In this document: one piece after another, positions 18,985 through 26,290 of the stretch
Layout: every line of letters begins with the position of its first letter
Numbering within the stretch: the first letter of the stretch is position 1
Made by a program: the position numbers and the translations under genes
Notes under the pieces: generated by a model
Seen by the model: only the letters and a program-made list of their open reading frames with translations
Database searches by the model: none
Told to the model about the DNA's origin: nothing
NCBI GenBank assembly: GCA_029880855.1
Contig: JAOUNS010000016.1
Location: forward strand, 1 to 64,000
Origin: Gammaproteobacteria bacterium
Lineage (GTDB): Bacteria; Pseudomonadota; Gammaproteobacteria; UBA6429; Thiohalophilaceae
Length of the DNA stretch: 64,000 nucleotides
Reading direction: 5' to 3'

Positions 18985-19203
18985 TTACTCTACATTTTCG
19001 TAGAGCTTGCTAATTTTGACGCCCAAAGCTCGAGCAATAATCGCGGCTTCCTCATCAGTGATTCGCCTGACCTGTGATTCTATTTTGGCCAACGTGCTTC
19101 GGCTGATATCCCAGCCTTCCATATTACAGCGAGCAGCCAAATCCTCCTGAGTCAGGCTCTTTGATTCACGAATAGTGCGGATTTGTGGTCCAATCAGGTT
19201 CAT
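18985..19203 (-). CDS. XRE-family helix-turn-helix regulator
   Basis: A 72-residue DNA-binding protein made of a single Cro/CI-type HTH: IRTIRESKSLTQEDLAARCN then ISRSTLAKIESQVRRITDEE. I place the start at ATG 19203, because the GGAG of the upstream palindrome lies eight bases before it; the ATG at 19209 has the same GGAG only two bases away. It is divergent from a small coiled-coil gene, and two near-identical palindromes lie between them, one of them covering its own translation start. It is thus probably autoregulatory. Confidence 0.88.
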   Translation of the reverse strand: MNLIGPQIRTIRESKSLTQEDLAARCNMEGWDISRSTLAKIESQVRRITDEEAAIIARALGVKISKLYENVE

Positions 19204-19207
19204 TTGC

Positions 19208-19229
19208 ATTGCTCCGATATCGGAGCTTG
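19208..19229. promoter_or_regulatory. Palindromic operator 1 (GCTCCGATATCGGAGC)
   Basis: A perfect 16-bp palindrome at 19211-19226 that overlaps the upstream ATG of the XRE gene and supplies the GGAG of its ribosome binding site. It is almost identical to the second palindrome 46 bases away, so both are likely XRE binding sites. Binding is inferred. Confidence 0.7.
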
Positions 19230-19253
19230 ATTTTTACAGATATTCTTGCGAAT

Positions 19254-19275
19254 ATTGCTCCGATAACGGAGCAAT
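19254..19275. promoter_or_regulatory. Palindromic operator 2 (ATTGCTCCG-n4-CGGAGCAAT)
   Basis: A perfect 9+9 inverted repeat with an ATAA spacer, nine bases before the start of the coiled-coil gene. It shares ATTGCTCCGATA with operator 1. The pair suggests cooperative binding by the XRE dimer. Confidence 0.72.
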
Positions 19276-19283
19276 CAAAAATA

Positions 19284-19520
19284 ATGGCAGAAAATGACCA
19301 ACCAGATCAGGACAGCTTGTTGCAGCACCTCCTCGACTGCTTCCAGGAACTGGAATATCTGGAACAGGAAATCATCAACCTGAGAAGCGACTGGCAGACT
19401 GAAAAAAGCAAAGAACACCCTGATAAAAGCCGGATACACAAAATCAGCCAACGGGCGGTGGAAATACGGGCGAGGATCGAGGGTGTGGTTGATGAATTAG
19501 TGAGGTTGTATAGTGAATAG
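19284..19520 (+). CDS. Small coiled-coil protein divergent from XRE regulator
   Basis: 78 residues from ATG 19284 (MAENDQPDQD). The frame is open further upstream, but through the operator. The protein is charged and helical, with a heptad-like stretch (LEQEIINLRSDWQTEKSK) and a second helix (RAVEIRARIEGVVDELVRLY). No catalytic motif is seen. The only GGAG is twelve bases upstream inside operator 2, so its translation may be weak. The XRE/small-protein arrangement resembles toxin-antitoxin or phage-type switches; which of these is not decided. Confidence 0.7.
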   Translation: MAENDQPDQDSLLQHLLDCFQELEYLEQEIINLRSDWQTEKSKEHPDKSRIHKISQRAVEIRARIEGVVDELVRLYSE

Positions 19521-19593
19521 AACAGATAGCACAGGTCTGCTCTGTAATGATTGGATTTTCTGGGTATCAGGTGATGGCTGGCGCCAGGAGCGG

Positions 19594-20157
19594 TCAGTCA
19601 TTATTCCTGGTCTGTCTCCTGGTATTATTATTGATTATTATCGTTTTATATCCAAAACCTTTATATTCATTTGAAATTTTGCATGGCGTAGAAGACAATA
19701 TCGACCAAAAGAACCAGCCGACAGAAGGGTGTTCATTAATGCCAATAACGTGCAGGGTAATGTTGGTGTTTTTGTGGGACCAGCGGGCACATTGGTAGAA
19801 ATACAGGCCATCATCGTAAGTATGTACTGAATCCTTAACTCGCTTAAAAGATGCACTTCGCAGAGATTTTTCCGTTATAGCCTTAATGTCGCCATACTTA
19901 CGCATACCCAGTTTGTTTGTCGATAGAATCCTGTGAATTTTCATGCTTTTTGTACACAATTTACGTGGCATGAACACATCATATCCTTTGCATAAATCCA
20001 CCGTATCATTTCTCGTTTGAGAAGCAATACCGCTTTTCTTCAGGTTCGATTGAATTACTTTAACCTGCCCCTCCAGTGGACCTTTATTGACTGGAGCGGC
20101 AAAGGAGACATTGATGCTAAATATAAGAACATTACAAATAATGAATAAATTAGTCAT
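19594..20157 (-). CDS. Exported hypothetical protein
   Basis: About 187 residues from ATG 20157 (MTNLFIICNV), which starts a signal peptide ending near SFAA; the ATG at 20178 adds seven residues. The mature protein has cysteines at DLCKGY, KLCTKS, YQCARW and TPCKIS that could form two disulfides, and a basic C-terminal tail (NNNTRRQTRNND). I do not recognise the family. It lies downstream of a UPF0175-type gene and its broken neighbour, in an AT-rich accessory stretch. Confidence 0.62.
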   Translation of the reverse strand: MTNLFIICNVLIFSINVSFAAPVNKGPLEGQVKVIQSNLKKSGIASQTRNDTVDLCKGYDVFMPRKLCTKSMKIHRILSTNKLGMRKYGDIKAITEKSLRSASFKRVKDSVHTYDDGLYFYQCARWSHKNTNITLHVIGINEHPSVGWFFWSILSSTPCKISNEYKGFGYKTIIINNNTRRQTRNND

Positions 20158-20251
20158 AAAGCCTTTGGTATGTGTCATTAGAAGATACCTTTTAAATCAA
20201 TAAGGTAGATTGTACAGTATTTAATCCCTCCGTCACCTTTTTCATTATCAC

Positions 20252-20444
20252 TCACCCGTACTTGATCCAGGTTTTCTAATACTGATTTTCATTAGCTCTT
20301 CCTCAGCAAAAGGTAAGGAATCCGGGTCACTTTTTGCTCTCTCTTCAATTTTTCCTCTGTGAGTCCATCTGCCTCAGTAAAATCGATATCACTGTTATCT
20401 ACGGGCTTATCTTTGGAATGTTCTGTTTGAATAATTTTACCCAT
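20252..20444 (-). pseudogene. Frameshifted small antitoxin-like gene
   Basis: The gene starts with ATG at 20444, one base after the UPF0175 stop. In the first frame it reads MGKIIQTEHSKDKPVDNSDI and stops at 20292 after 50 codons. Shifting frame at the A5 run within GAGGAAAAATTG gives a longer natural-looking continuation, ERAKSDPDSLPFAEEELMKI, ending at 20252. One extra A would restore a 63-residue protein. The SDPDSLPF-EEEL pattern is typical of the middle of small antitoxins that pair with RelE/BrnT-like toxins, but no DNA-binding tail follows. The same coding remnant occurs in repeat family A. The break could be a true mutation or a homopolymer sequencing error. Confidence 0.55.
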
Positions 20445-20445
20445 T

Positions 20446-20688
20446 TCAAACACCCTGCTCTCTCAGGTTTTCCAGATCATCCTTCAAGTCATCAACATCA
20501 TATTTCAATACGATCCCGTATTCTGCCAAGAGGTCCAAAAACGCAGACTGACTCATGTTTGCCAGTCTGCTGGCATGACCAAGTGACAACTTCTCCTGGT
20601 CGTAAAGCATCAATGCCAAAAAAGTCAGCATTTCCTGTTCGGACAGCCCACTGGCCCTGGCGATGGTTTCCGGTATCCCTATGTACAT
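20446..20688 (-). CDS. UPF0175 family antitoxin-like protein
   Basis: An 80-residue helical protein: IPETIARASGLSEQEMLTFL, LMLYDQEKLSLGHASRLA and FLDLLAEYGIVLKYDVDDL are the conserved UPF0175 segments, including a central helix-turn-helix-like part. Family members are usually encoded with a DUF3368 PIN-type toxin; no such gene is present here. Its downstream neighbour is the frameshifted small gene, one base away, so the pair once formed an operon. It may be an orphan antitoxin. Confidence 0.85.
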   Translation of the reverse strand: MYIGIPETIARASGLSEQEMLTFLALMLYDQEKLSLGHASRLANMSQSAFLDLLAEYGIVLKYDVDDLKDDLENLREQGV

Positions 20689-20701
20689 ATCGTTTCACTC
20701 T

Positions 20702-20842
20702 TTAATGGCAATGCACCACGCCGGTTTTGTGGTCCATGTGACAGCATAACCCTGCCGGTGAGCTTTTGCGACAACCGCCGCCGTGGGCCAGTGCGACGCC
20801 GGTGATGGTGATCATCACCAGAGCAAGAAGTAGTTTCTTCAT
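20702..20842 (-). CDS. Small secreted Cys/His-rich protein (YHYH-like)
   Basis: 46 residues from ATG 20842 (MKKLLLALVM); the frame opens at 20950 but only the internal ATG starts a signal peptide (ending VALA). The mature peptide of about 27 residues reads HGGGCRKSSP, then GLCCHMDHKT and GVVHCH. The pattern C-x7-CCH-x8-HCH is that of small YHYH-type domains found in many exported proteins. A metal-binding or structural role is likely, but unknown. Confidence 0.7.
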   Translation of the reverse strand: MKKLLLALVMITITGVALAHGGGCRKSSPAGLCCHMDHKTGVVHCH

Positions 20843-20956
20843 GGTGCCACCGCGCTGTTTATCGTTGGTGTATTTTCCTGAACTCGTTCCCATCCCTGGC
20901 TCAGTATACCCGTCACATGCTGACAGGTTAAAGCCAAACCATCGATCCATTCTGGT

Positions 20957-21026
20957 GCATTAGAATATGGTTATTTATTTAAGTGTATTTTTATTATGCT
21001 TGTTGTTACTCTTTATGACAGGTGTT
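20957..21026. repeat. Interspersed repeat B, diverged partial copy
   Basis: About 70 bases beginning GCATTAGAATATGG that match, with mismatches, the right end of repeat B at 21963-22145 and 32333-32515 (shared: CATTAGAATAT, TATTTAAG, GTTACTC-TTATGACAGG). It lies in the same orientation, just upstream of the small secreted protein gene. Confidence 0.6.
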
Positions 21027-21127
21027 AATTCGCATTCGAGTCTCGAGCAAAACATTCAGCGGTGTGGTAGATGTTGGTTGAAGGTATTCGAGTGTTGGGG
21101 TTCGATCCTCACCCCAACCTGTGGTCC

Positions 21128-21703
21128 TCATGGCTTATTCGGCTTTCCCTGCTTTACATTAAAAACAGTATCAAAAAACGGTTTTGATGCCTGACAAAAA
21201 GCATTTAGGTCATGATCCTTAATTGTTTGTTTATCATTTTTAAATTGCACTATATACTTCAAAACAGCTTTAACTTTTTGTGACATCCCCCATGCCCCAC
21301 CACCTAACATGGTTTTTTTACATTTTACCGTGTCAAAGTCAAATGCAACCGCATTAAAATGACCAAGTACTACAGAACATTGAACACAACATGATTTTTC
21401 CTCGCATCCAACTTCGATCTTGAAATCGCCACTAACGATATTTTTTGCAAATTGTTCCTGAGATATATCAAGACTTTCGCAATACTCAATCATGTTATGC
21501 AGGGCTGACATTTCAGCGTGCCCCATTCCACTGCCAGTTTTTCCTTTTGGGGCATAAATCTGCTTATCTTTATGATAAAGTATCATGCCCACCTGACATT
21601 TAGTAGAACTATCGTTCTTAATTTTTTTACCCAAATCAATACTTTTATAATTATTGTACCCGTCAGTAACAAATTTTTGTAAACTAATATGTGGACTGAA
21701 CAT
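21128..21703 (-). CDS. Deaminase-fold protein, possible toxin
   Basis: 191 residues from ATG 21703 (MFSPHISLQK), with a strong AAGGAG site six bases upstream. The zinc-dependent deaminase signature is visible: GMGHAEMSALHN (H62, E64) and, after about 40 residues, SCCVQCSVVLG (C106, C109), spaced as in the cytidine deaminase superfamily. Several polymorphic-toxin deaminases share the GHAEM form. No secretion signal or N-terminal trafficking domain is present, so it could be a stand-alone toxin, an immunity-locus effector or a nucleoside enzyme. Repeat A starts 30 bases upstream, as it does for the Tse2-like toxin gene at 24.8 kb. Confidence 0.7.
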   Translation of the reverse strand: MFSPHISLQKFVTDGYNNYKSIDLGKKIKNDSSTKCQVGMILYHKDKQIYAPKGKTGSGMGHAEMSALHNMIEYCESLDISQEQFAKNIVSGDFKIEVGCEEKSCCVQCSVVLGHFNAVAFDFDTVKCKKTMLGGGAWGMSQKVKAVLKYIVQFKNDKQTIKDHDLNAFCQASKPFFDTVFNVKQGKPNKP

Positions 21704-21732
21704 GATTACTCCTTCTTTGTTATATTATCCTG

Positions 21733-21926
21733 CTTTATTTCTCTTCCTGATTTTCACTTTTTTTAACTCTTCTCCCGTGAAGGGTAAGGAACCCGGATCT
21801 ATTCCCCACCTTAAGATTAAATGTCACATAGCCCTTCCCCCCCCCCTGTGGGGAGAAGTCAGGGATGAAATACGAAAAATTATTTTACTTCATCTATCAC
21901 CCACTTCACATCTTCCATGAATGGAT
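21733..21926. repeat. Interspersed repeat A, copy 1 (194 bp)
   Basis: Nearly identical to 24811-25001; the main difference is the length of a C-run (10 against 7), which accounts for the three-base size difference. Read on the minus strand it contains GSLPFTGEELKKVKIRKR, a remnant of the same antitoxin-like gene as at 20252-20444. Confidence 0.85.
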
Positions 21927-21962
21927 ATTTAGGGTCAGTGTAAAAACTCCAACGTCCGCCTT

Positions 21963-22145
21963 GGGTCGAAAACAGTCGCTCAAACCCTATTGTTCGTATC
22001 TGCAATAGTATACCCACCTCTTCTTGTCAGGATAAAGCTTAACCTTCAGTTTGCATCTCAGCATTAGAATATCCTTATTTGTTTAAAATTATTATTGATA
22101 AGCTTGCTGCTACTCATTATGACAGGCTTTGTTTTGGATAGACCT
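21963..22145. repeat. Interspersed repeat B, copy 1 (about 183 bp)
   Basis: Closely similar to 32333-32515: both begin GGGTCGAAAACAG(T/C)CGCTCAA and end TTTGTTTTGGATAGACCTG. Adjacent to repeat A copy 1; on the minus strand the pair reads through as a single decaying coding segment ending FMEDVKWVIDEVK. Confidence 0.85.
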
Positions 22146-22615
22146 GAATGAAATTCAATCATCGATTAGTAGAGTCGCAGAATGATACGAAGAGATTTAA
22201 TTTTGCACCATCAGGTAAGTGATTAACAAACAATCCATCCGCGCTTTTATTGTCATTTGCCACATCTTTATTAATACTTTCATTTTATAAGTTATCATAA
22301 ATTCAGTCATCAATTATAAACATTTGAGAATAACAAAATATTATTAAACAATTATGCCAATTCTACCAAATCAATATGTTTATAATCTATAATTTGTATG
22401 AAGGATCTATTTCTTGTGCGGTGCATTTTCACAAGAAAAAAGCGTCACAGTGTTCACATCAGTTCAGTCCAGTCGTACTGTTTTCTGTGCTTGAAATATC
22501 ACTTATAAAGTATTGTTTTTGTTATCTACACACTTATTTATAGTGGAGTTCCTGTTTATTTAGTGTGATTTCAAAATATCAATATCAGCTACATTTACCA
22601 AGCAAGGAGAGCGTG
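22146..22615. other. Intergenic, about 470 bases
   Basis: AT-rich spacer between repeat B and the lipoprotein gene. No gene seen. The AAGGAG site of the lipoprotein gene lies at its right end. Confidence 0.5.
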
Positions 22616-23860
22616 ATGAAAAGAAATCATTTCAAACCATTAAATGTTCTGTTGTTTGTTTTTCTGTGTGCACTTGTTGAGTCATGCAACAAACAAACTG
22701 ACTTCACTGTATTCGACAAGAATATTGCAATAAGTAACGCACCAATATATTCAGCTCATGACAAAAGATTTCTGCAAGTAACCAATCTAAAGACGCTTGA
22801 TTATGTTTTGGTTCACAATCTTTCTGATAGTGCAATGTTGTCGACTACACAAGCAGTTCTTGGGAAAAATTCAAAAATCTTGCAAGCGGGAAAATTAATA
22901 TCGATATATTTTTATACCACCAATACCAGCAGAAAAATACCAATATCTCGCGATCTAACACATGCACTTAGTATAATTGGAAAAGAAGAAAATGGACTTA
23001 ATCATTATTACTTTGAAAAGCAAGCAGATAATACCTTTAAACATATTCAGACTCTACATATAAAACTTGACAATTTATTGAGCATGGATGAAGTGCGCAT
23101 GTTGCATTTCGCATCTACCACCGGCACACAGTTACCTGAAAAATCAACTGTTTTCGAGCTTCGTTCAAGTCAAATCACGTTGGTTCCACCGTCAACCATG
23201 ACCAATACATCTCTAATGAAAACAATTTTATTGGATCTGGATAGAAATAAAGGATATCAAACAATAGGATTATACGGTGATGAACTATATCGAGCACTAA
23301 GAAAAGATGACGCTCCAGGCAAAGGAAATTGCGGGAATGCGGAGAATTGCCCCCCTGGTGGGGAGGGTACATGTGTCCCTGTTTCAACCAGTGACGGAGC
23401 TGGATATCAGTGCATTAAGGGCGGCGGTGGTGGTTGTGTAACTGCAGAGTTACCAATAGTTATTCATCGAATGAATTTTAGAACGAGAACGCCAATTAAT
23501 TTTGTTGCCATTCATTCATTCAGAGACAAATTCTTATCAAAATCATTGGCCGGCAAGAAGTACATTAGTTATATGTACATTTTCTCACAATTTGCCAAAA
23601 GAGATATCAATTCAATTAACAAATACATTGCAATAATCCAGCCTCTACAGGAAAGCATTACAAAAATCATGTCTGGAAATCACACTGACATTGTTTTAAC
23701 AAAAGAACTAAGCCGACAGGCAAAAGAAATTATTCGTTCACATAGAGAAGTTAAGGACAAAGATTTCCAAAATATTTTGAACATTATGGAAAAAGACATA
23801 GATCGTTTAACTGGTCTGAATAAAACAAGATTTATCAGTGAGTTTGAAAACACAAAATAA
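22616..23860 (+). CDS. Putative lipoprotein with central Gly/Cys cluster
   Basis: 414 residues from ATG 22616 (MKRNHFKPLN), with AAGGAG six bases upstream. The signal ends at LVESC, a lipobox-like site with an unusual Glu at -2. The middle (residues about 250-290) has a compact Cys/Gly region (GNCGNAENCPPGGEGTC, then YQCIKGGGGGC), with six cysteines in about 45 residues. The C-terminal third is Lys/Ile-rich and helical. Unknown family. GC is low relative to the housekeeping genes, which fits the accessory setting. Confidence 0.65.
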   Translation: MKRNHFKPLNVLLFVFLCALVESCNKQTDFTVFDKNIAISNAPIYSAHDKRFLQVTNLKTLDYVLVHNLSDSAMLSTTQAVLGKNSKILQAGKLISIYFYTTNTSRKIPISRDLTHALSIIGKEENGLNHYYFEKQADNTFKHIQTLHIKLDNLLSMDEVRMLHFASTTGTQLPEKSTVFELRSSQITLVPPSTMTNTSLMKTILLDLDRNKGYQTIGLYGDELYRALRKDDAPGKGNCGNAENCPPGGEGTCVPVSTSDGAGYQCIKGGGGGCVTAELPIVIHRMNFRTRTPINFVAIHSFRDKFLSKSLAGKKYISYMYIFSQFAKRDINSINKYIAIIQPLQESITKIMSGNHTDIVLTKELSRQAKEIIRSHREVKDKDFQNILNIMEKDIDRLTGLNKTRFISEFENTK

Positions 23861-24195
23861 AATCAAACAGAAAAACTCTAATCAAACTCATATTCTAGAC
23901 CAGTAACATCCTGGACGGCAGACTAAGGAAAATCTGCCCAAACCACCTGTGTTCTGCCGACCGATCACTATCCAAAACCAACAACGTGGACCGGTTTTTA
24001 CAACCATACATGAAAAAATAAAAGGGGTCGGTGACAAATGCATCTCATTCTCATTTACACTTTTCAAATTCTTGGAACAGTATACCTATTAAAAATCAAT
24101 ATCATCAGATATTGCAATGAAGCGTGAGCCGATTTGTGTCTCTGTTAATGCAAGTACAACTCTGATCAAACCCTGACTACGCTTCATTTTCGACT
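23861..24195. other. Intergenic, about 335 bases
   Basis: No gene seen. Near 24023 it carries AAAAGGGGTCGGTGACAAAT, a GGGGTC motif like that in the RAYT/REP-like elements found at 26.5 and 41.4 kb, but without a paired arm. Confidence 0.4.
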
Positions 24196-24444
24196 TTATA
24201 AGGTTTCATGAGTACAAATTAAAACACCTTCACCAAACTCCTTTACAGCAAGTTCTTTTAGCTTGTCGTATACAAGAGATATTTGCATAATATCTTCCGC
24301 GCAATCGGCCTGCTCGTCCTCATCTGCATCTTCATCATCAATCACTTTTCTGCATTGTGCCTCAAGCTCTCTTAATGCATGTAATGTGTATCTGGCATTC
24401 CCTTCTGTTAGTTCCAGCGTAATTGATTTAACAGTTGACTTCAT
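24196..24444 (-). CDS. Small acidic helical protein, candidate Tsi2-like immunity
   Basis: 82 residues from ATG 24444 (MKSTVKSITL), two bases after the stop of the putative toxin gene. The sequence is acidic and helical: TLHALRELEAQCRKVI, an Asp/Glu patch (DDEDADEDEQ), and LVYDKLKELAVKEFGE. In size, charge and two-helix layout it resembles Tsi2, the immunity protein of Tse2, including an ARELDAQ-like segment. The match is by eye only. Its place directly after the Tse2-like gene is the main support. Confidence 0.6.
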   Translation of the reverse strand: MKSTVKSITLELTEGNARYTLHALRELEAQCRKVIDDEDADEDEQADCAEDIMQISLVYDKLKELAVKEFGEGVLICTHETL

Positions 24445-24446
24445 AT

Positions 24447-24782
24447 TTATACCCTTTGGATTGTCCCATCTTTTTTAACTTTAATATATTTCGCGCAGCT
24501 AACACCCATTTTCTCAAGCAAGCCCTTATACTCATCCAGGGGCATATTCTTAATCGGGCACAACATATAATGGCCAGGCTCATCATTGACCAACTTTAGA
24601 TTCGGTACAACTTGTGTATTTTTGTTGAATTTCCATGCAAAGCCTGTTAGCCCTTTCTCCAAAACTTTTTCCATGGTATATAAACTCACCCCCTTGCCAT
24701 TAGCGACGATCATGGTAACGCCATTTACATTATAAGTATCAACTTGCATATTGGAGGATATTTTCTCTGACACCGTTTGCAA
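24447..24782 (-). CDS. Tse2-like putative ADP-ribosyltransferase toxin
   Basis: 111 residues from a TTG at 24782, after an in-frame TAA; the true start is uncertain. An ATG at 24807 with GAGGAA nine bases upstream (MSKRVPINFANGV) is in a different frame, so a one-base slip may have occurred. The body carries NGKGVSLYTMEKV, FAWKFNKNTQVVPNLKLV, and HYMLCPIKNMPLDEYKGLL, an order of segments seen in the Tse2 family of T6SS and toxin-antitoxin ADP-ribosyltransferase toxins. The family match is from memory of those motifs. The small acidic gene that follows would be its immunity or antitoxin partner. Confidence 0.6.
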   Translation of the reverse strand: MQTVSEKISSNMQVDTYNVNGVTMIVANGKGVSLYTMEKVLEKGLTGFAWKFNKNTQVVPNLKLVNDEPGHYMLCPIKNMPLDEYKGLLEKMGVSCAKYIKVKKDGTIQRV

Positions 24783-24810
24783 AGTTTATTGGCACTCGTT
24801 TACTCATTGT

Positions 24811-25001
24811 CTTTATTCCTCTTCCTGATTTTCACTTTTTTTAACTCTTCTCCCGTGAAGGGTAAGGAACCCGGATCTATTCCCCACCTTAAGATTAAAT
24901 GTCACATAGCCCTTCCCCCCCTGTGGGGAGAAGTCAGGGATGAAATACGAAAAATTATTTTACTTCATCTATCACCCACTTCACATCTTCCATGAATGGA
25001 T
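24811..25001. repeat. Interspersed repeat A, copy 2 (191 bp)
   Basis: Near-identical copy of 21733-21926, lying immediately upstream of the Tse2-like gene and reading in the same direction relative to it as copy 1 does to the deaminase-like gene. Confidence 0.85.
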
Positions 25002-25611
25002 TTGAAAATATACACAGAAAAAAAAGAAAAGTATTACAGCCAACTATAACAGGTAATGATTGTTTCTTGAGCAAAAATGCTCACGAGACATAACAGCCTG
25101 CTTCGTTATCAGAAAAATATTTAATTCAACCTCTTTATTAATTAATCTGAAACTGTTAGAAATACAAGCAGATCATGAATATCGTAAAATTCACCAATAA
25201 CATCCTCAAGTCAATTCTCGTTTTAGTATATTAGGTTTTGGAATAGATATAGTTCGTCAGAGTTTGTTAATAGACTTGTCGGTGGTTTATCGGAAATTTA
25301 ACTCGCGCAATTATAGTTAGCCAAACAGGAAATAAAAATGACGAGACATCTGTTATCTGGTCAAATATGGTCGCGGTTAATTTCTGCTTCAAATATAAGA
25401 ATAAGTTACACCTGCGGTGATATAGCCGATCTATTAGATATTAAAAGCGATTAGAGGGGACGCAGCACTTTACTCATCAGCATAATGACAGTTTATCGCG
25501 CGTGATGGCGGAGAAGAAAACGTAAATAGGTGTCCGGAAAATATTTGACCACTTCTCAGAAAATTTCACTTATTATCCGAAACCGACAGCTAATTTTGTG
25601 GAGTCACGAAA
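25002..25611. other. Intergenic, about 610 bases
   Basis: No convincing gene. A 38-codon plus-strand frame (25338-25454) has an AGGA site seven bases upstream but no other support. The stretch probably contains decayed sequence from earlier insertions. Confidence 0.45.
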
Positions 25612-26211
25612 ATGAAATATAGATTATATGTTTTTGTTTGTTTATTAACTATGCCGACGTTATCAAATGCTATAGAGATAATCTTTGATTTTGGTATTCA
25701 CTTTGGTGGAGATACCCTGTCATATCCGAATGGAACAACAACCTCGATAGGGGCTGGTGACTCGTTTATGGGATCAGTAGGACTTAAGATGGATCTTACA
25801 GACGAGATTATGGCTGAAGTCACTTGTGGTATAGATATGATTGGTACGCTAAATGCATTTACGGGTATACTTGAAATATTTTCAACCAATGATGAAAAAA
25901 CTGACGAAAATGAATCACCTTATCTGCTGCGTGATGCCTGTAATGCTTTGATATTATATAAATTAAATGATACCTATAGAATAGGTGGAGGCGTCACCGC
26001 CAGTTCCATAAGTCTTTCAAACCCCACTGGTACTAGTGAAACTGATGTCAGCTTTGACAAATCATTCGGCTTTCTGATCGATGGTCGCATTTATTTTGAG
26101 AAAACAGAATATGTCGGGGTCCGCTTGATTTTTATCGACTTCTCGAGACCCAACGATAGCAGAACCTATAGTGGTAATAGTATCGGCCTGACGTATGGTT
26201 TTGAGTATTAG
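25612..26211 (+). CDS. Small outer-membrane beta-barrel-like protein
   Basis: 199 residues: signal peptide (MKYRLYVFVCLLTMPTLSNA) then alternating hydrophobic strands (EIIFDFGIHFGG, FMGSVGLKMDL, YRIGGGVTASSIS, VGVRLIFIDFS), ending with the aromatic terminal GLTYGFEY expected of barrels inserted by Bam. It resembles small, unnamed porin-like barrels of Gammaproteobacteria. Function unknown. Upstream ATG has GTGGAGTCACGAAA, a plausible ribosome binding site. Confidence 0.72.
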   Translation: MKYRLYVFVCLLTMPTLSNAIEIIFDFGIHFGGDTLSYPNGTTTSIGAGDSFMGSVGLKMDLTDEIMAEVTCGIDMIGTLNAFTGILEIFSTNDEKTDENESPYLLRDACNALILYKLNDTYRIGGGVTASSISLSNPTGTSETDVSFDKSFGFLIDGRIYFEKTEYVGVRLIFIDFSRPNDSRTYSGNSIGLTYGFEY

Positions 26212-26290
26212 AAAATGCAAATTAAAGGAGTCGTAGTCCTTTAAAGTCAAAAAAATCGGAAAACAGGTATTTCTGATACGTTAACCATCA

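Noticed and set aside
21055..21122. A tRNA-like T-arm: GTTGGGGTTCGATCCTCACC inside a 26-base inverted repeat
   Set aside because: The loop is 11 bases rather than 7, and no acceptor, D or anticodon arms can be folded around it. It may be a tRNA remnant or a plain hairpin.
20446..25001. CRISPR array suggested by clustered repeats
   Set aside because: The repeats are 70-194 bp, few and unevenly spaced, with genes between them; no short regular repeat-spacer pattern exists anywhere in the window.
25338..25454. 38-codon plus-strand frame with an AGGA site
   Set aside because: Too short and without membrane, signal or family character to call; recorded only as a possibility.
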